Source: Burkholderia sp. WAC0059 (GTDB taxonomy: Bacteria; Pseudomonadota; Gammaproteobacteria; Burkholderiales; Burkholderiaceae). Taken from it: 43,035 bases of DNA. A program made the position numbers and the translations under genes. Location of the stretch: assembly GCF_002870125.1 (NCBI RefSeq), contig NZ_PNEO01000026.1:1-43035 (forward strand). The letters are read 5' to 3'. This document shows, in pieces, positions 6,403 through 15,853 of the stretch. The notes beneath the pieces were generated by a model, which searched no databases, was not told the origin of the DNA, and was given only the letters and a program-made list of their open reading frames with translations. Each line of letters opens with the position of its first letter. The first letter of the stretch is position 1.

Positions 6403-6435
6403 TGCCCATAGCGCCGTCCCCCGGCGCTATGGGCA
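6403..6435. terminator. Perfect 14-bp hairpin between convergent genes
   Basis: TGCCCATAGCGCCG (6403-6416) and CGGCGCTATGGGCA (6422-6435) are exact reverse complements with a five-base loop. It lies 50 bases after the monooxygenase stop and 173 bases before the dkgB end. There is no T run on either side, so it is not a standard Rho-independent terminator; it could protect or end both converging transcripts, or be a protein site. Confidence 0.5.
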
Positions 6436-6607
6436 CGGAAGTATCTGATGCGCAGCATACGGGAAGCTGGCGAAGCAGCCGCACGGCAAGTCGGCTTCGA
6501 GTTCCGGCGCGCGCCAGACTTCGGTTTCGGTCCGGGTTCGCGATGTGATCGTGCGTCGTGCCGTGCCGTTGCGCGCGCCGTCATTCGAAGTGCCGTCTAC
6601 CCGGCGA

Positions 6608-7429
6608 TCAGGCGTCCCATTGCGGCGCGAACGGCGGGTTCACGAAGCGCTGGTCCTTGGGCAGCGCGGCAATGGCCGCGCGATCCTCGTCGTCGAGACG
6701 GATCGACTGGGCGTCGAAGTTCGACTGTTGGCTTTCGCGTCGCTGCGCCTTCGGGATGGCCAGCACGCCGTCCTGGTCGAGCAGCCAGGCGATGGCGATC
6801 TGCGCGGCTGTGGCGCCGTGCTTCTCGCCGATTTTCGCGAGCGTGGGGTGGCTGGCCGCGCGTCCCTGCGCGAGCGGCGAGTAGGCGACGAGCGGAATGC
6901 CCTTGCCGCGCAGGTAGTCGAGCATCGGGCGCTGCGAGAGGAACGGGTGATACTCGATCTGATGGCAGGCAATGGGCGCGCCGATCGCTTCGACGGCCGT
7001 CCTCAGCAGCGTCATGTTGAAATTGCAGACGCCGATCGCGCGCACGAGGCCCCGCTCGCGCAGCGATTCGAGGGTTTCGAGCGCGGCGGCGAGCTTCATG
7101 TCGCGGCCGGGCCAGTGGATCATATACAGGTCGACGAAATCGAGCCGCAGCTTTCGGAGGCTGTCGTCGAGCGCGCGGCGGATCGCGTCGGGCGCGAGGT
7201 TCTCGTGCCAGACCTTGGTGGTGACGTGCAGCTCGGCGCGGGCGAGGCCCGACGCGGCGATCGCGGCGCCGACGCCTTCTTCGTTCTGGTACATCTGCGC
7301 CGTGTCGATGTGCCGGTAGCCGATGTCGAGCGCGCTTTCGACGACGGGCTGGCAATCCATGCCCGGCATGCGGAACGTGCCGAAGCCGAGGCGCGGAATG
7401 ACGAGTCCCTGCGTGCCGATCGATTCCAT
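6608..7429 (-). CDS. dkgB: Aldo/keto reductase, DkgB type
   Basis: A cytoplasmic NADPH-dependent aldehyde/ketone reductase of 273 aa, close to E. coli DkgB (2,5-diketo-D-gluconate reductase B, 267 aa), an enzyme that in practice reduces methylglyoxal and other small carbonyls. The AKR catalytic tetrad is complete: Asp42 and Tyr47 (IDTAQMY), Lys72 (VTTKVW) and His105 (LYMIHWP). The N-terminal LGFGTFRMPG and the C-terminal ending FAPQWDA also match DkgB. The start at 7429 is supported by AGGAGAG eight bases upstream; a longer frame to 7510 lacks this. The gene is single, transcribed away from the Nudix gene. The substrate cannot be read from the sequence. Confidence 0.92.
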   Translation of the reverse strand: MESIGTQGLVIPRLGFGTFRMPGMDCQPVVESALDIGYRHIDTAQMYQNEEGVGAAIAASGLARAELHVTTKVWHENLAPDAIRRALDDSLRKLRLDFVDLYMIHWPGRDMKLAAALETLESLRERGLVRAIGVCNFNMTLLRTAVEAIGAPIACHQIEYHPFLSQRPMLDYLRGKGIPLVAYSPLAQGRAASHPTLAKIGEKHGATAAQIAIAWLLDQDGVLAIPKAQRRESQQSNFDAQSIRLDDEDRAAIAALPKDQRFVNPPFAPQWDA

Positions 7430-7636
7430 CGTGTTCTCTCTCCTGATCAGGGCCGGGCTCGCGCGGGCGGTTGCCGGCCGTCGGGTTGGTGGTGGGCTCC
7501 AATGTTCCACGGCGCCACGGCCGGATAAAGTAGGCTTACGGCAATTCAGTTGTGAATAAAATTACGACTGGCCGGATCGGATGGGCTTAGCGCCCGGCGC
7601 ATTTCGCGCGGGCGGCAATCAGGGAGGATATACCGG

Positions 7637-7735
7637 ATGTCGATGTCGTTCGGAACCCGCTTTCGCCGGGGTGCCCGGCTTGTCGTCGCGATGAAGCGGT
7701 TCAGCGCGGCGGGCGAGGCCGGAGACGGCGCGTGA
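7637..7735 (+). CDS. Short ORF overlapping the Nudix gene, 32 aa
   Basis: ATG at 7637 follows a strong GGGAGG (7622-7627). The frame runs 32 codons and its TGA (7733-7735) overlaps the GTG start (7732-7734) of the Nudix gene in the arrangement GTGA, a classic sign of translational coupling. The peptide is strongly basic at the start (MSMSFGTRFRRGARL) with a short hydrophobic run and a Gly/Ala-rich end; it has no recognised domain. It may be a leader peptide that delivers ribosomes to the Nudix start, which itself has only a modest Shine-Dalgarno. A chance ORF is possible. Confidence 0.45.
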   Translation: MSMSFGTRFRRGARLVVAMKRFSAAGEAGDGA

Positions 7736-8193
7736 ACGGGGCGTCGATCGAGAAAACCGTGTCGTGCGGCGTCGTGCTGCTCGATCCCGACGGACGTGCG
7801 CTGCTGGCGCACGCGACGGGCACCGATCACTGGGACATTCCGAAAGGGCAGGGCGAAATCGGCGAAACGGAAGTTGAGGCCGCGCTGCGCGAGATGGTCG
7901 AGGAGACGGGTTTCGTGCTCGCCCCCTCGCGGCTCAGGGAGCTGGGCCGGTTCGCCTATCGCCGCGACAAGGACCTGCATCTGTTCGCCGCTCGCGCTCA
8001 TGCCGGCGAGCTGGATCTGTCGCGCTGCGTCTGCACTTCGCTTTTCCCTCGCCGCGGAGACGGCGTGATGATCCCCGAAATGGATGCCTACCGCTGGACG
8101 GCGCCGGGCGAGATCGACCGGTACGCGAGCCGTAGTCTCGCCCGGCTGTTCCGGACCGCGCTTTCGCTGACGGAACTGCATCGGACGCTGTAG
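7732..8193 (+). CDS. Nudix hydrolase
   Basis: A 153-aa cytoplasmic hydrolase of nucleoside diphosphates linked to another moiety. The Nudix box is complete: G-x5-E-x7-RE-M-V-EE-x-GF, starting at GQGEIGE and ending REMVEETGF, with the Mg-binding glutamates present. The fold starts with SCGVVLL only nine residues after the start, so the GTG at 7732 is the natural first codon. The overall layout (HWDIPKGQGE before the box) is like the RppH/diadenosine-polyphosphate type branch, but the substrate is not fixed by the sequence. It overlaps a short upstream ORF by four bases, and converges on glnS with only 27 bases between. Confidence 0.85.
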   Translation: MNGASIEKTVSCGVVLLDPDGRALLAHATGTDHWDIPKGQGEIGETEVEAALREMVEETGFVLAPSRLRELGRFAYRRDKDLHLFAARAHAGELDLSRCVCTSLFPRRGDGVMIPEMDAYRWTAPGEIDRYASRSLARLFRTALSLTELHRTL

Positions 8194-8220
8194 ACGCCGC
8201 CCCGGCGGGCGAGGCCGCGC

Positions 8221-9930
<1,710 letters not shown>

Positions 9931-9959
9931 GCCATGCGAAAAGGGGGAGGTCGTTCGCG

Positions 9960-9982
9960 GCCGGGCGCGCTGCGCGCCCGGC
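9960..9982. promoter_or_regulatory. Perfect 23-base palindrome upstream of glnS
   Basis: GCCGGGCGCGC (9960-9970), one T, then GCGCGCCCGGC (9972-9982) form an exact dyad with 11-base arms. It lies between the divergent glnS and the hydrolase gene, about 30 bases before the glnS ATG. It could be an operator, a leader hairpin, or a terminator-like stem; there is no adjacent T run. Confidence 0.4.
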
Positions 9983-10080
9983 TGTGTGTGACTTCCATTC
10001 TACCTGACGAGGCTCGCGCCGCGGCAGCCCTTCCGGGGCGCCGCCGGCGGCCCGTCCGGATTCTTCGGGCAAGGACTCCG

Positions 10081-10740
10081 ATGATCGAACACAAGGTGCT
10101 GGTGGTGCCGGGCTATCTGAATTCCGGCGAGGGGCACTGGCAGACGCGCTGGGAGGCGGCACATCCGGGTTTTGCGCGGGTACGGATGCCCGATTGGGCG
10201 CATCCCGATTGCGACGCCTGGTGCGAGGCGCTCGACGCAGCCGTGGCGGCGGCCGGCGCGCCGGTGCTGCTCGCCGCGCACAGTCTCGGGTGCCTGACGA
10301 TCGCGTGCTGGGCCGCGCGGCGCGCGGCAAGTCGGGCGACGCCGGGTCCGGCGTCCGCGCCGGAAGCTGCCGCCGCGGCCAATGCCGTGGCGGGGCGGGA
10401 GGAGGCGAGCCGACAATTCGCCGGCGCCGGAGGGGCGGCCCGGCCCGCCGTGGCGCGCGTCGTCGGCGCGCTGCTCGTGGCCGTGCCCGATCCCGACGGT
10501 CCGCAGTTTCCGCGCACGGCGTCGGGTTTCGAGCCGATTCCGCTCGAGCCGTTGCCGTTTCCGGGTCTCGTCGTGGCGAGCAGCGACGACCCCTACGGCA
10601 GCGTGCCGTTCTCGCAGCGTTGCGCCGAGGCGTGGGGCAGCCGCTGGGTCGGCCTCGGCGCGCGCGGGCACATCAACGCGCAAAGCGGCCTCGGCGACTG
10701 GCCGGAGGGCCTCGAATGGCTGGCCTCGCTGGCCCGCTGA
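10081..10740 (+). CDS. RBBP9/YdeN-type alpha/beta hydrolase
   Basis: A 219-aa serine hydrolase of the RBBP9/YdeN family (DUF1234-like small alpha/beta hydrolases). The start of the fold, VLVVPGYLNSGEGHWQTRWE, is the family hallmark. The nucleophile Ser68 sits in AAHSLGC, Asp170 in ASSDDPYG and His197 in GARGHINAQSG, making a complete Ser-Asp-His triad. Residues about 83-122 are an Ala/Pro/Gly-rich insertion (ATPGPASAPEAAAAANAVAG) that breaks the usual distance between strands and is probably a disordered loop. The ATG at 10081 follows AAGGACT. Substrates of this family are mostly unknown. It is transcribed away from glnS and converges with the CoA-transferase gene. Confidence 0.88.
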   Translation: MIEHKVLVVPGYLNSGEGHWQTRWEAAHPGFARVRMPDWAHPDCDAWCEALDAAVAAAGAPVLLAAHSLGCLTIACWAARRAASRATPGPASAPEAAAAANAVAGREEASRQFAGAGGAARPAVARVVGALLVAVPDPDGPQFPRTASGFEPIPLEPLPFPGLVVASSDDPYGSVPFSQRCAEAWGSRWVGLGARGHINAQSGLGDWPEGLEWLASLAR

Positions 10741-10792
10741 TCCCCGCGTTTTCCGGGTTCGCGCTTTTCCGGTTCCGGGTGCCCCCGGACCG

Positions 10793-12013
10793 TCAGATCA
10801 CGCGCTGCCCGCGTAGCGCCGCGATGCGTCCGGCGTCGTAGCCGAGCACGTCGCGCAGCACCGCGTCGGTGTGCTGGCCGAGCGTCGGCGGCGGGCGATC
10901 CACGGCCGGCGGCGTCTCGCTCATGCGCACCGGGTTGCGTACGAGCCTGACCGCGCCGCTCGAAGGATGCGGCAACTCGACCTCCATCCCGCGGGCGACC
11001 ACCTGCTCGTCGTCGAACACCTCGGCCAGGTCGTTGATCGGTCCGCACGGCACGCCGGCCGCCTCGAGCGCGGCGATCCATGCCTGCTTGCCGCGCGCGC
11101 GGACCATGTCCGCGAGAATCGGCACGAGCACGTCGCGGTGGCGCACGCGAGCGGGGTTGGTCGCGAACCGTGCGTCGTCGGCGAGCTCCGGTCGCCCGCC
11201 CGTCTCGACGAACTTGCGGAACTGGCCGTCGTTGCCGACCGCGACGATGATCCAGCCGTCGCTCGTCTGGAAGGTCTGGTACGGCACGATGTTCGGATGA
11301 GCGTTGCCCCAGCGAGCGGGCGGCTGGCCGCTTGCGAGGAAGTTGGCGCCGGCGTTCGCGAGCATCGCCACCTGCACGTCGAAGAGCGCCATGTCGACGT
11401 ATTGGCCGACGCCCGTGCGGTCCCGATGCGCGAGCGCGGCGAGGACGGCGACGGTCGCGTACATGCCCGTCATGAGGTCGGTGATCGCGACGCCGGCCTT
11501 CTGCGGCCCGCCGCCCGGCAGGCCGTCGCGCTCGCCGGTGAGGCTCATGAAGCCGCCCATGCCCTGCACGATGAAGTCGTAGCCCGCGCGCGACGCGTAG
11601 GGCCCCGTCTGCCCGAAGCCCGTGACCGAGCAGTAGACGAGGTCCGGCTTCACCGCGCGCAGCGATTCGTAGTCGAGGCCGTACTTCTTCAACTGGCCGG
11701 CCTTGTAGTTCTCGAGCACCACGTCGCTGCGCGCGGCGAGTTCGCGCACGATGCGCTGGCCCTCGGGCGAGGCGATGTCGACGGTGATCGAGCGTTTGTT
11801 GCGGTTCGCCGAGAGATAGTAGGCGGCCTCGCGCGTGTCGGCGCCGTCCGGCGTCTTCAGGTACGGAGGCCCCCAGGCGCGCGTGTCGTCGCCCGCGCCG
11901 GGCCGCTCCACCTTGATGACGTCGGCGCCGAAGTCGGCGAGCGTTTGCGCGCACCACGGGCCCGCGAGCACGCGGGTCAGGTCCAGCACGCGGAGATGGC
12001 TGAGAGCGCCCAT
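10793..12013 (-). CDS. Class III CoA-transferase (CaiB/BaiF family)
   Basis: A 406-aa CoA-transferase of family III, which moves CoA between two carboxylic acids in the cytoplasm through an enzyme-linked anhydride. The N-terminal LSHLRVLDLTRVLAGPW, the EVERPG-like VIKVERPGAGDDTR and the NRNKRSITVD block are typical. The catalytic Asp is Asp179 in GVAITDLMTGMYA, matching the position of Asp169 in formyl-CoA transferase. The substrate pair is not known: oxalate/formate, succinate/hydroxymethylglutarate, glutarate and carnitine enzymes all look alike at this level, and no pathway gene is adjacent. The ATG at 12013 is chosen because the conserved fold starts five residues later; a longer frame to 12115 has no support. 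Confidence 0.9.
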   Translation of the reverse strand: MGALSHLRVLDLTRVLAGPWCAQTLADFGADVIKVERPGAGDDTRAWGPPYLKTPDGADTREAAYYLSANRNKRSITVDIASPEGQRIVRELAARSDVVLENYKAGQLKKYGLDYESLRAVKPDLVYCSVTGFGQTGPYASRAGYDFIVQGMGGFMSLTGERDGLPGGGPQKAGVAITDLMTGMYATVAVLAALAHRDRTGVGQYVDMALFDVQVAMLANAGANFLASGQPPARWGNAHPNIVPYQTFQTSDGWIIVAVGNDGQFRKFVETGGRPELADDARFATNPARVRHRDVLVPILADMVRARGKQAWIAALEAAGVPCGPINDLAEVFDDEQVVARGMEVELPHPSSGAVRLVRNPVRMSETPPAVDRPPPTLGQHTDAVLRDVLGYDAGRIAALRGQRVI

Positions 12014-12390
12014 TGGCAGATTGTCCGTGTCTCTTGTTGATGTCGGGGGCCGCGCAATGCCGTCGGGGCAGGCACCGGCCGCTTGCCGTGCCCACATCTT
12101 AAGCGATCCGCGCACGCGAACCGGGGCGTGCGGGCAGGCCTGTGGCTACAGAGCCCGCTGCGCCGGGCGCGGGAGGGTTTGCCGGCGGCCCGCGAGCCCG
12201 CGGCCGGCACCCCGCGAGCGGGCGTCGATCCCGTATAATCAGCCGGTTGGACATCGGCCGATCGACTGGGTCGGGCCGTGTCCAGATCGGACAACCCGGC
12301 CGCGGGTTCGCCGCGCTCCCCGTGCGCAGCCCGCCGGCCACGAGGCCGGACCGGCCACAGATTCAAGCAAGAGACCGCCCCCAGCACGCC
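12014..12390. other. Divergent promoter region, CoA-transferase / alaS
   Basis: No gene. A perfect TATAAT at 12234-12239, reading towards alaS, is the only strong promoter element; the bases 17 upstream do not resemble a -35. Just before it are GC-rich inverted repeats built from GCCGGC (12181-12186 and 12203-12208 area). The alaS leader would be about 150 bases long. No strong Shine-Dalgarno precedes alaS. Confidence 0.5.
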
Positions 12391-15015
12391 ATGAAAGCCG
12401 CCGAAATCCGCGAGAAATTCCTCAAGTTCTTCGAATCGAAGGGCCATACGATCGTCCGTTCGTCGAGCCTCGTGCCCGGCAACGATCCGACGCTGCTCTT
12501 CACCAATTCGGGGATGGTGCAGTTCAAGGACGTGTTCCTCGGCGCGGAAACGCGGCCCTACAGGCGCGCCACGACGGCGCAGCGCAGCGTGCGCGCGGGC
12601 GGCAAGCACAATGACCTCGAGAACGTCGGCTACACCGCGCGGCACCACACGTTCTTCGAGATGCTCGGTAACTTTTCGTTCGGTGACTACTTCAAGCGCG
12701 ACGCGATCCGCTACGCGTGGGAGCTGCTCACGAGCGTCTACGGGTTGCCGAAGGACAAGCTCTGGGTGACCGTCTACCAGGACGACGACGAGGCCTACGA
12801 TATCTGGGCGAAGGAAGTGGGCGTGCCGACGGAGCGGATCATCCGCATCGGCGACAACAAGGGCGCGCGCTACGCGTCGGACAACTTCTGGCAGATGGCC
12901 GACACCGGCCCGTGCGGCCCGTGCTCGGAAATCTTCTACGACCACGGTCCCGAGGTTTGGGGCGGCCCGCCGGGCTCGCCCGAGGAAGACGGCGACCGCT
13001 ACATCGAGATCTGGAATCTCGTGTTCATGCAGTTCAACCGCGACGCGCAGGGCAACATGACGCCGCTGCCCAAGCCCTGCGTCGACACGGGCATGGGCCT
13101 CGAGCGCATCGCCGCCGTGCTCCAGCACGTGCACAGCAACTACGAGATCGACCTGTTCCAGGCGCTCATCGCCGCGGCCGGGCGCGAGACCGGCGTGGCC
13201 GACCTCGCGAACAACTCGCTGAAGGTGATCGCCGACCACATCCGCGCCTGCTCGTTCCTGATCGTCGACGGCGTGATTCCGGGCAACGAGGGGCGCGGCT
13301 ACGTGCTGCGCCGGATCGTGCGCCGCGCGATCCGCCACGGCTACAAGCTCGGCCGCAAGCACGCGTTCTTCCACAAGCTCGTCGCGGACCTCGTCGCGCA
13401 GATGGGCGGCGCCTATCCGGAACTGGCCGAGGCGCAGGCCCGCGTGACCGACGTGCTGCGCCAGGAAGAAGAGCGCTTCTTCGAGACCATCGAGCACGGC
13501 ATGTCGATTCTCGAGGCCGAGCTGGCCGACCTCGACAAGCGGGGCGGCAAGGTGCTCGACGGCGAGCTCGCGTTCAAGCTGCACGACACCTACGGCTTCC
13601 CGCTCGACCTGACGGCCGACGTTTGCCGCGAGCGCGGCGTCACCGTCGACGAGCCGGCGTTCGACGAGGCGATGGCGCGCCAGCGCGAGCAGGCGCGCGC
13701 GGCCGGCAAGTTCAGGATGGCCCAGGGGCTCGAGTACTCGGGCGCGAAGACGACGTTCCACGGCTACGACGAAAGCGTGCTCGACGACGCGAAGGTCGTC
13801 GCGCTCTACGTGGACGGCTCGGCGGTCGGCGAAGTGAAGACGGGCCAGCAGGCCGTCGTCGTGCTCGACCACACGCCGTTCTACGCGGAGTCGGGCGGTC
13901 AGATCGGCGATCAGGGCGTGCTCGCCAACGCGAGCGTGCGCTTTGCCGTCGTCGACACTCAGAAGGTGCAGGCCGACGTGACGGGCCATCACGGTCTGCT
14001 CGAGCAGGGCACGCTCAGGGTGGGCGACGTCGTGAAGGCCGAGATCGACGCGGTGCGCCGCGCGCGCACGGCGCGCAACCACTCGGCGACCCACCTGATG
14101 CACAAGGCGCTGCGCGAGGTGCTCGGCGCACACGTGCAGCAGAAGGGTTCGCTCGTCGACGCGGAGAAGACCCGCTTCGACTTCGCCCACAACGCGCCGA
14201 TGACCGACGACGAAATCCGCCGCGTCGAGGCCATCGTGAACGCCGAGGTGTTCGCGAACGCGCCGGGCATCGTGCGGGTGATGCCTTACGACGAGGCCGT
14301 CAAGGGTGGCGCGATGGCGCTCTTCGGCGAGAAGTACGGCGACGAGGTGCGCGTGCTCGATCTCGGCTTCTCGCGTGAACTGTGCGGCGGCACGCACGTG
14401 CAGCGTACGGGCGACATCGGCTTCTTCAAGATCGTGATGGAAGGCGGCGTGGCCGCGGGCATCCGGCGCGTCGAGGCGATCACGGGCGACAACGCCGTGC
14501 GCTACGTGCAGGAACTCGACGCGCGCGTGAACGCGGCGGCCGCGGCGCTGAAGGCGCAGCCGTCCGAGCTCACGCAGCGCATCGCGCAGGTTCAGGACCA
14601 GGTGAAGTCGCTCGAGAAGGAGCTTTCCGCGCTGAAGTCGAAGCTCGCGTCGAGCCAGGGCGACGAGCTGGCCGGCCAGGCGGTCGAAGTCGGCGGCGTG
14701 CAGGTGCTGGCGGCGACGCTCGACGGCGCGGACGTGAAGACGCTGCGCGAGACCGTCGACAAGCTCAAGGACAAACTCAAGAGCGCGGCCATCGTGCTCG
14801 CGTCGGTGGAGGGCGGCAAGGTCAGCCTGATCGCCGGCGTGACGCCCGAGGCCAGCCGCAAGGTGAAGGCGGGCGAGCTCGTCAACTTCGTCGCGCAGCA
14901 GGTGGGCGGCAAGGGCGGCGGCCGTCCGGACATGGCGCAGGCGGGCGGCACCGAGCCCGCCGCGTTGCCGGCGGCGCTTGCCGGCGTGAAGGGCTGGGTC
15001 GAAGCGCGACTCTGA
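12391..15015 (+). CDS. alaS: Alanyl-tRNA synthetase
   Basis: Class II synthetase that charges tRNA-Ala and clears mischarged Ser/Gly; 874 aa, nearly the E. coli length (876). The N-terminal AEIREKFLKFFESKGH and SSSLVPGNDPTLLFTNSGM, the RCVRAGGKHNDLENVG-type motif (with a Ser for Cys: RSVRAGGKHNDLE) and GNFSFGDYFK form the class II core. The editing domain has the zinc ligands His564 and His568 (NHSATHLMHK) and Cys665 and His669 (CGGTH), matching E. coli H564, H568, C666, H670. The C-terminal region carries a coiled coil (about residues 720-760) and the GGKGGGRPDMAQAGG C-Ala signature. The ATG at 12391 is the conserved start; upstream frame is not conserved in character. A good terminator follows. 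Confidence 0.98.
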   Translation: MKAAEIREKFLKFFESKGHTIVRSSSLVPGNDPTLLFTNSGMVQFKDVFLGAETRPYRRATTAQRSVRAGGKHNDLENVGYTARHHTFFEMLGNFSFGDYFKRDAIRYAWELLTSVYGLPKDKLWVTVYQDDDEAYDIWAKEVGVPTERIIRIGDNKGARYASDNFWQMADTGPCGPCSEIFYDHGPEVWGGPPGSPEEDGDRYIEIWNLVFMQFNRDAQGNMTPLPKPCVDTGMGLERIAAVLQHVHSNYEIDLFQALIAAAGRETGVADLANNSLKVIADHIRACSFLIVDGVIPGNEGRGYVLRRIVRRAIRHGYKLGRKHAFFHKLVADLVAQMGGAYPELAEAQARVTDVLRQEEERFFETIEHGMSILEAELADLDKRGGKVLDGELAFKLHDTYGFPLDLTADVCRERGVTVDEPAFDEAMARQREQARAAGKFRMAQGLEYSGAKTTFHGYDESVLDDAKVVALYVDGSAVGEVKTGQQAVVVLDHTPFYAESGGQIGDQGVLANASVRFAVVDTQKVQADVTGHHGLLEQGTLRVGDVVKAEIDAVRRARTARNHSATHLMHKALREVLGAHVQQKGSLVDAEKTRFDFAHNAPMTDDEIRRVEAIVNAEVFANAPGIVRVMPYDEAVKGGAMALFGEKYGDEVRVLDLGFSRELCGGTHVQRTGDIGFFKIVMEGGVAAGIRRVEAITGDNAVRYVQELDARVNAAAAALKAQPSELTQRIAQVQDQVKSLEKELSALKSKLASSQGDELAGQAVEVGGVQVLAATLDGADVKTLRETVDKLKDKLKSAAIVLASVEGGKVSLIAGVTPEASRKVKAGELVNFVAQQVGGKGGGRPDMAQAGGTEPAALPAALAGVKGWVEARL

Positions 15016-15085
15016 CGACGATGGATCGTCCGGTCTGGCCGGACGCCTGCTCCGCAGCGGCGCCGGCGACGAGACCAGGATAGGG

Positions 15086-15116
15086 AAGGGCCGCCCCGCC
15101 GGGCGGCCCTTCTTTC
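15086..15116 (+). terminator. Rho-independent terminator after alaS
   Basis: AAGGGCCGCC (15086-15095) pairs perfectly with GGCGGCCCTT (15102-15111), with a six-base loop and a short CTTTC tail. It lies 70 bases after the alaS stop. Confidence 0.8.
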
Positions 15117-15246
15117 ATGCGGAGTGTTCGCCCGCGTTCCGGCGCGGCACGCCGTGATCGAGCACGCTCTAGAATACCGGCTCGGCCGTGTGCCGCGCAT
15201 CGCGGCGCGCCGGTACGGGCAATGCGAGACGAGACAACAGGACCCC

Positions 15247-15777
15247 ATGACCGACTATCGATTCTGTCCCCGCTGCGCGTCGACGCTCGTCGAGCGCGCC
15301 GATCCCGAGCACGAAGGCGGCCGGCTGCGTCAGGCCTGTCCCGACGCGGCATGCGGCTACGTGCACTGGAACAACCCGGCGCCCGTCGTGGCCGCGATCG
15401 TCGAATACGAAGGGCGCATCCTGCTCGCGCGCAACGCGGCTTGGCAGGAAGGCGTGTTCGCGCTGATCACCGGGTTTCTCGAGAACGGCGAAACGCCCGA
15501 GGAAGGCATCGCGCGCGAGGTGCTCGAGGAGACCGCGCTTCACGCCGACAGCGTGGAGCTGATCGGCGTCTACGAGTTCATCCGCAAGAACGAGCTCATC
15601 ATCGCTTACCACGTGAAGGCGCACGGCACGATCGCGCTGTCGCCCGAACTGCTCGAATACCGGCTCGTCGAGCCGGCGAAGCTGCGCCCGTGGAAGGCGG
15701 GCACCGGGCAGGCGCTCGGGGAGTGGATGCGGCGGCGCGGCCTGCCGTTCGAGTTCGTCGAGCGGCCGGGACAGTAG
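15247..15777 (+). CDS. Nudix hydrolase with zinc ribbon, NudC-like
   Basis: A 176-aa protein with an N-terminal zinc ribbon (Cys7, Cys10, Cys31, Cys36) followed by a Nudix domain (residues about 46-170), the order seen in the C-terminal two-thirds of NudC, the NADH pyrophosphatase and RNA deNADding enzyme. The Nudix box runs from Gly76 to Leu98 (GFLENGETPEEG, then REVLEET) with Arg90, Glu91, Glu94 and Glu95 in place; the box Gly near its end is Ala97. It lacks the extra N-terminal domain and the SQPWPFPxS motif that marks true NudC, so NADH specificity is not implied. The ATG at 15247 follows CAGGA. It converges with the Fsr-type gene. Confidence 0.87.
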   Translation: MTDYRFCPRCASTLVERADPEHEGGRLRQACPDAACGYVHWNNPAPVVAAIVEYEGRILLARNAAWQEGVFALITGFLENGETPEEGIAREVLEETALHADSVELIGVYEFIRKNELIIAYHVKAHGTIALSPELLEYRLVEPAKLRPWKAGTGQALGEWMRRRGLPFEFVERPGQ

Positions 15778-15853
15778 CGCTGGCCGGGCACGCTCCCCGG
15801 AAGCAGGATGCGGGGTCGAGCGGAGCGCTGCCTCGTGGCCGCCCGATGGCCGT

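Noticed and set aside
11977..14397. An 806-codon minus-strand frame opposite alaS
   Set aside because: Antisense shadow; the alaS strand carries complete catalytic and editing motifs.
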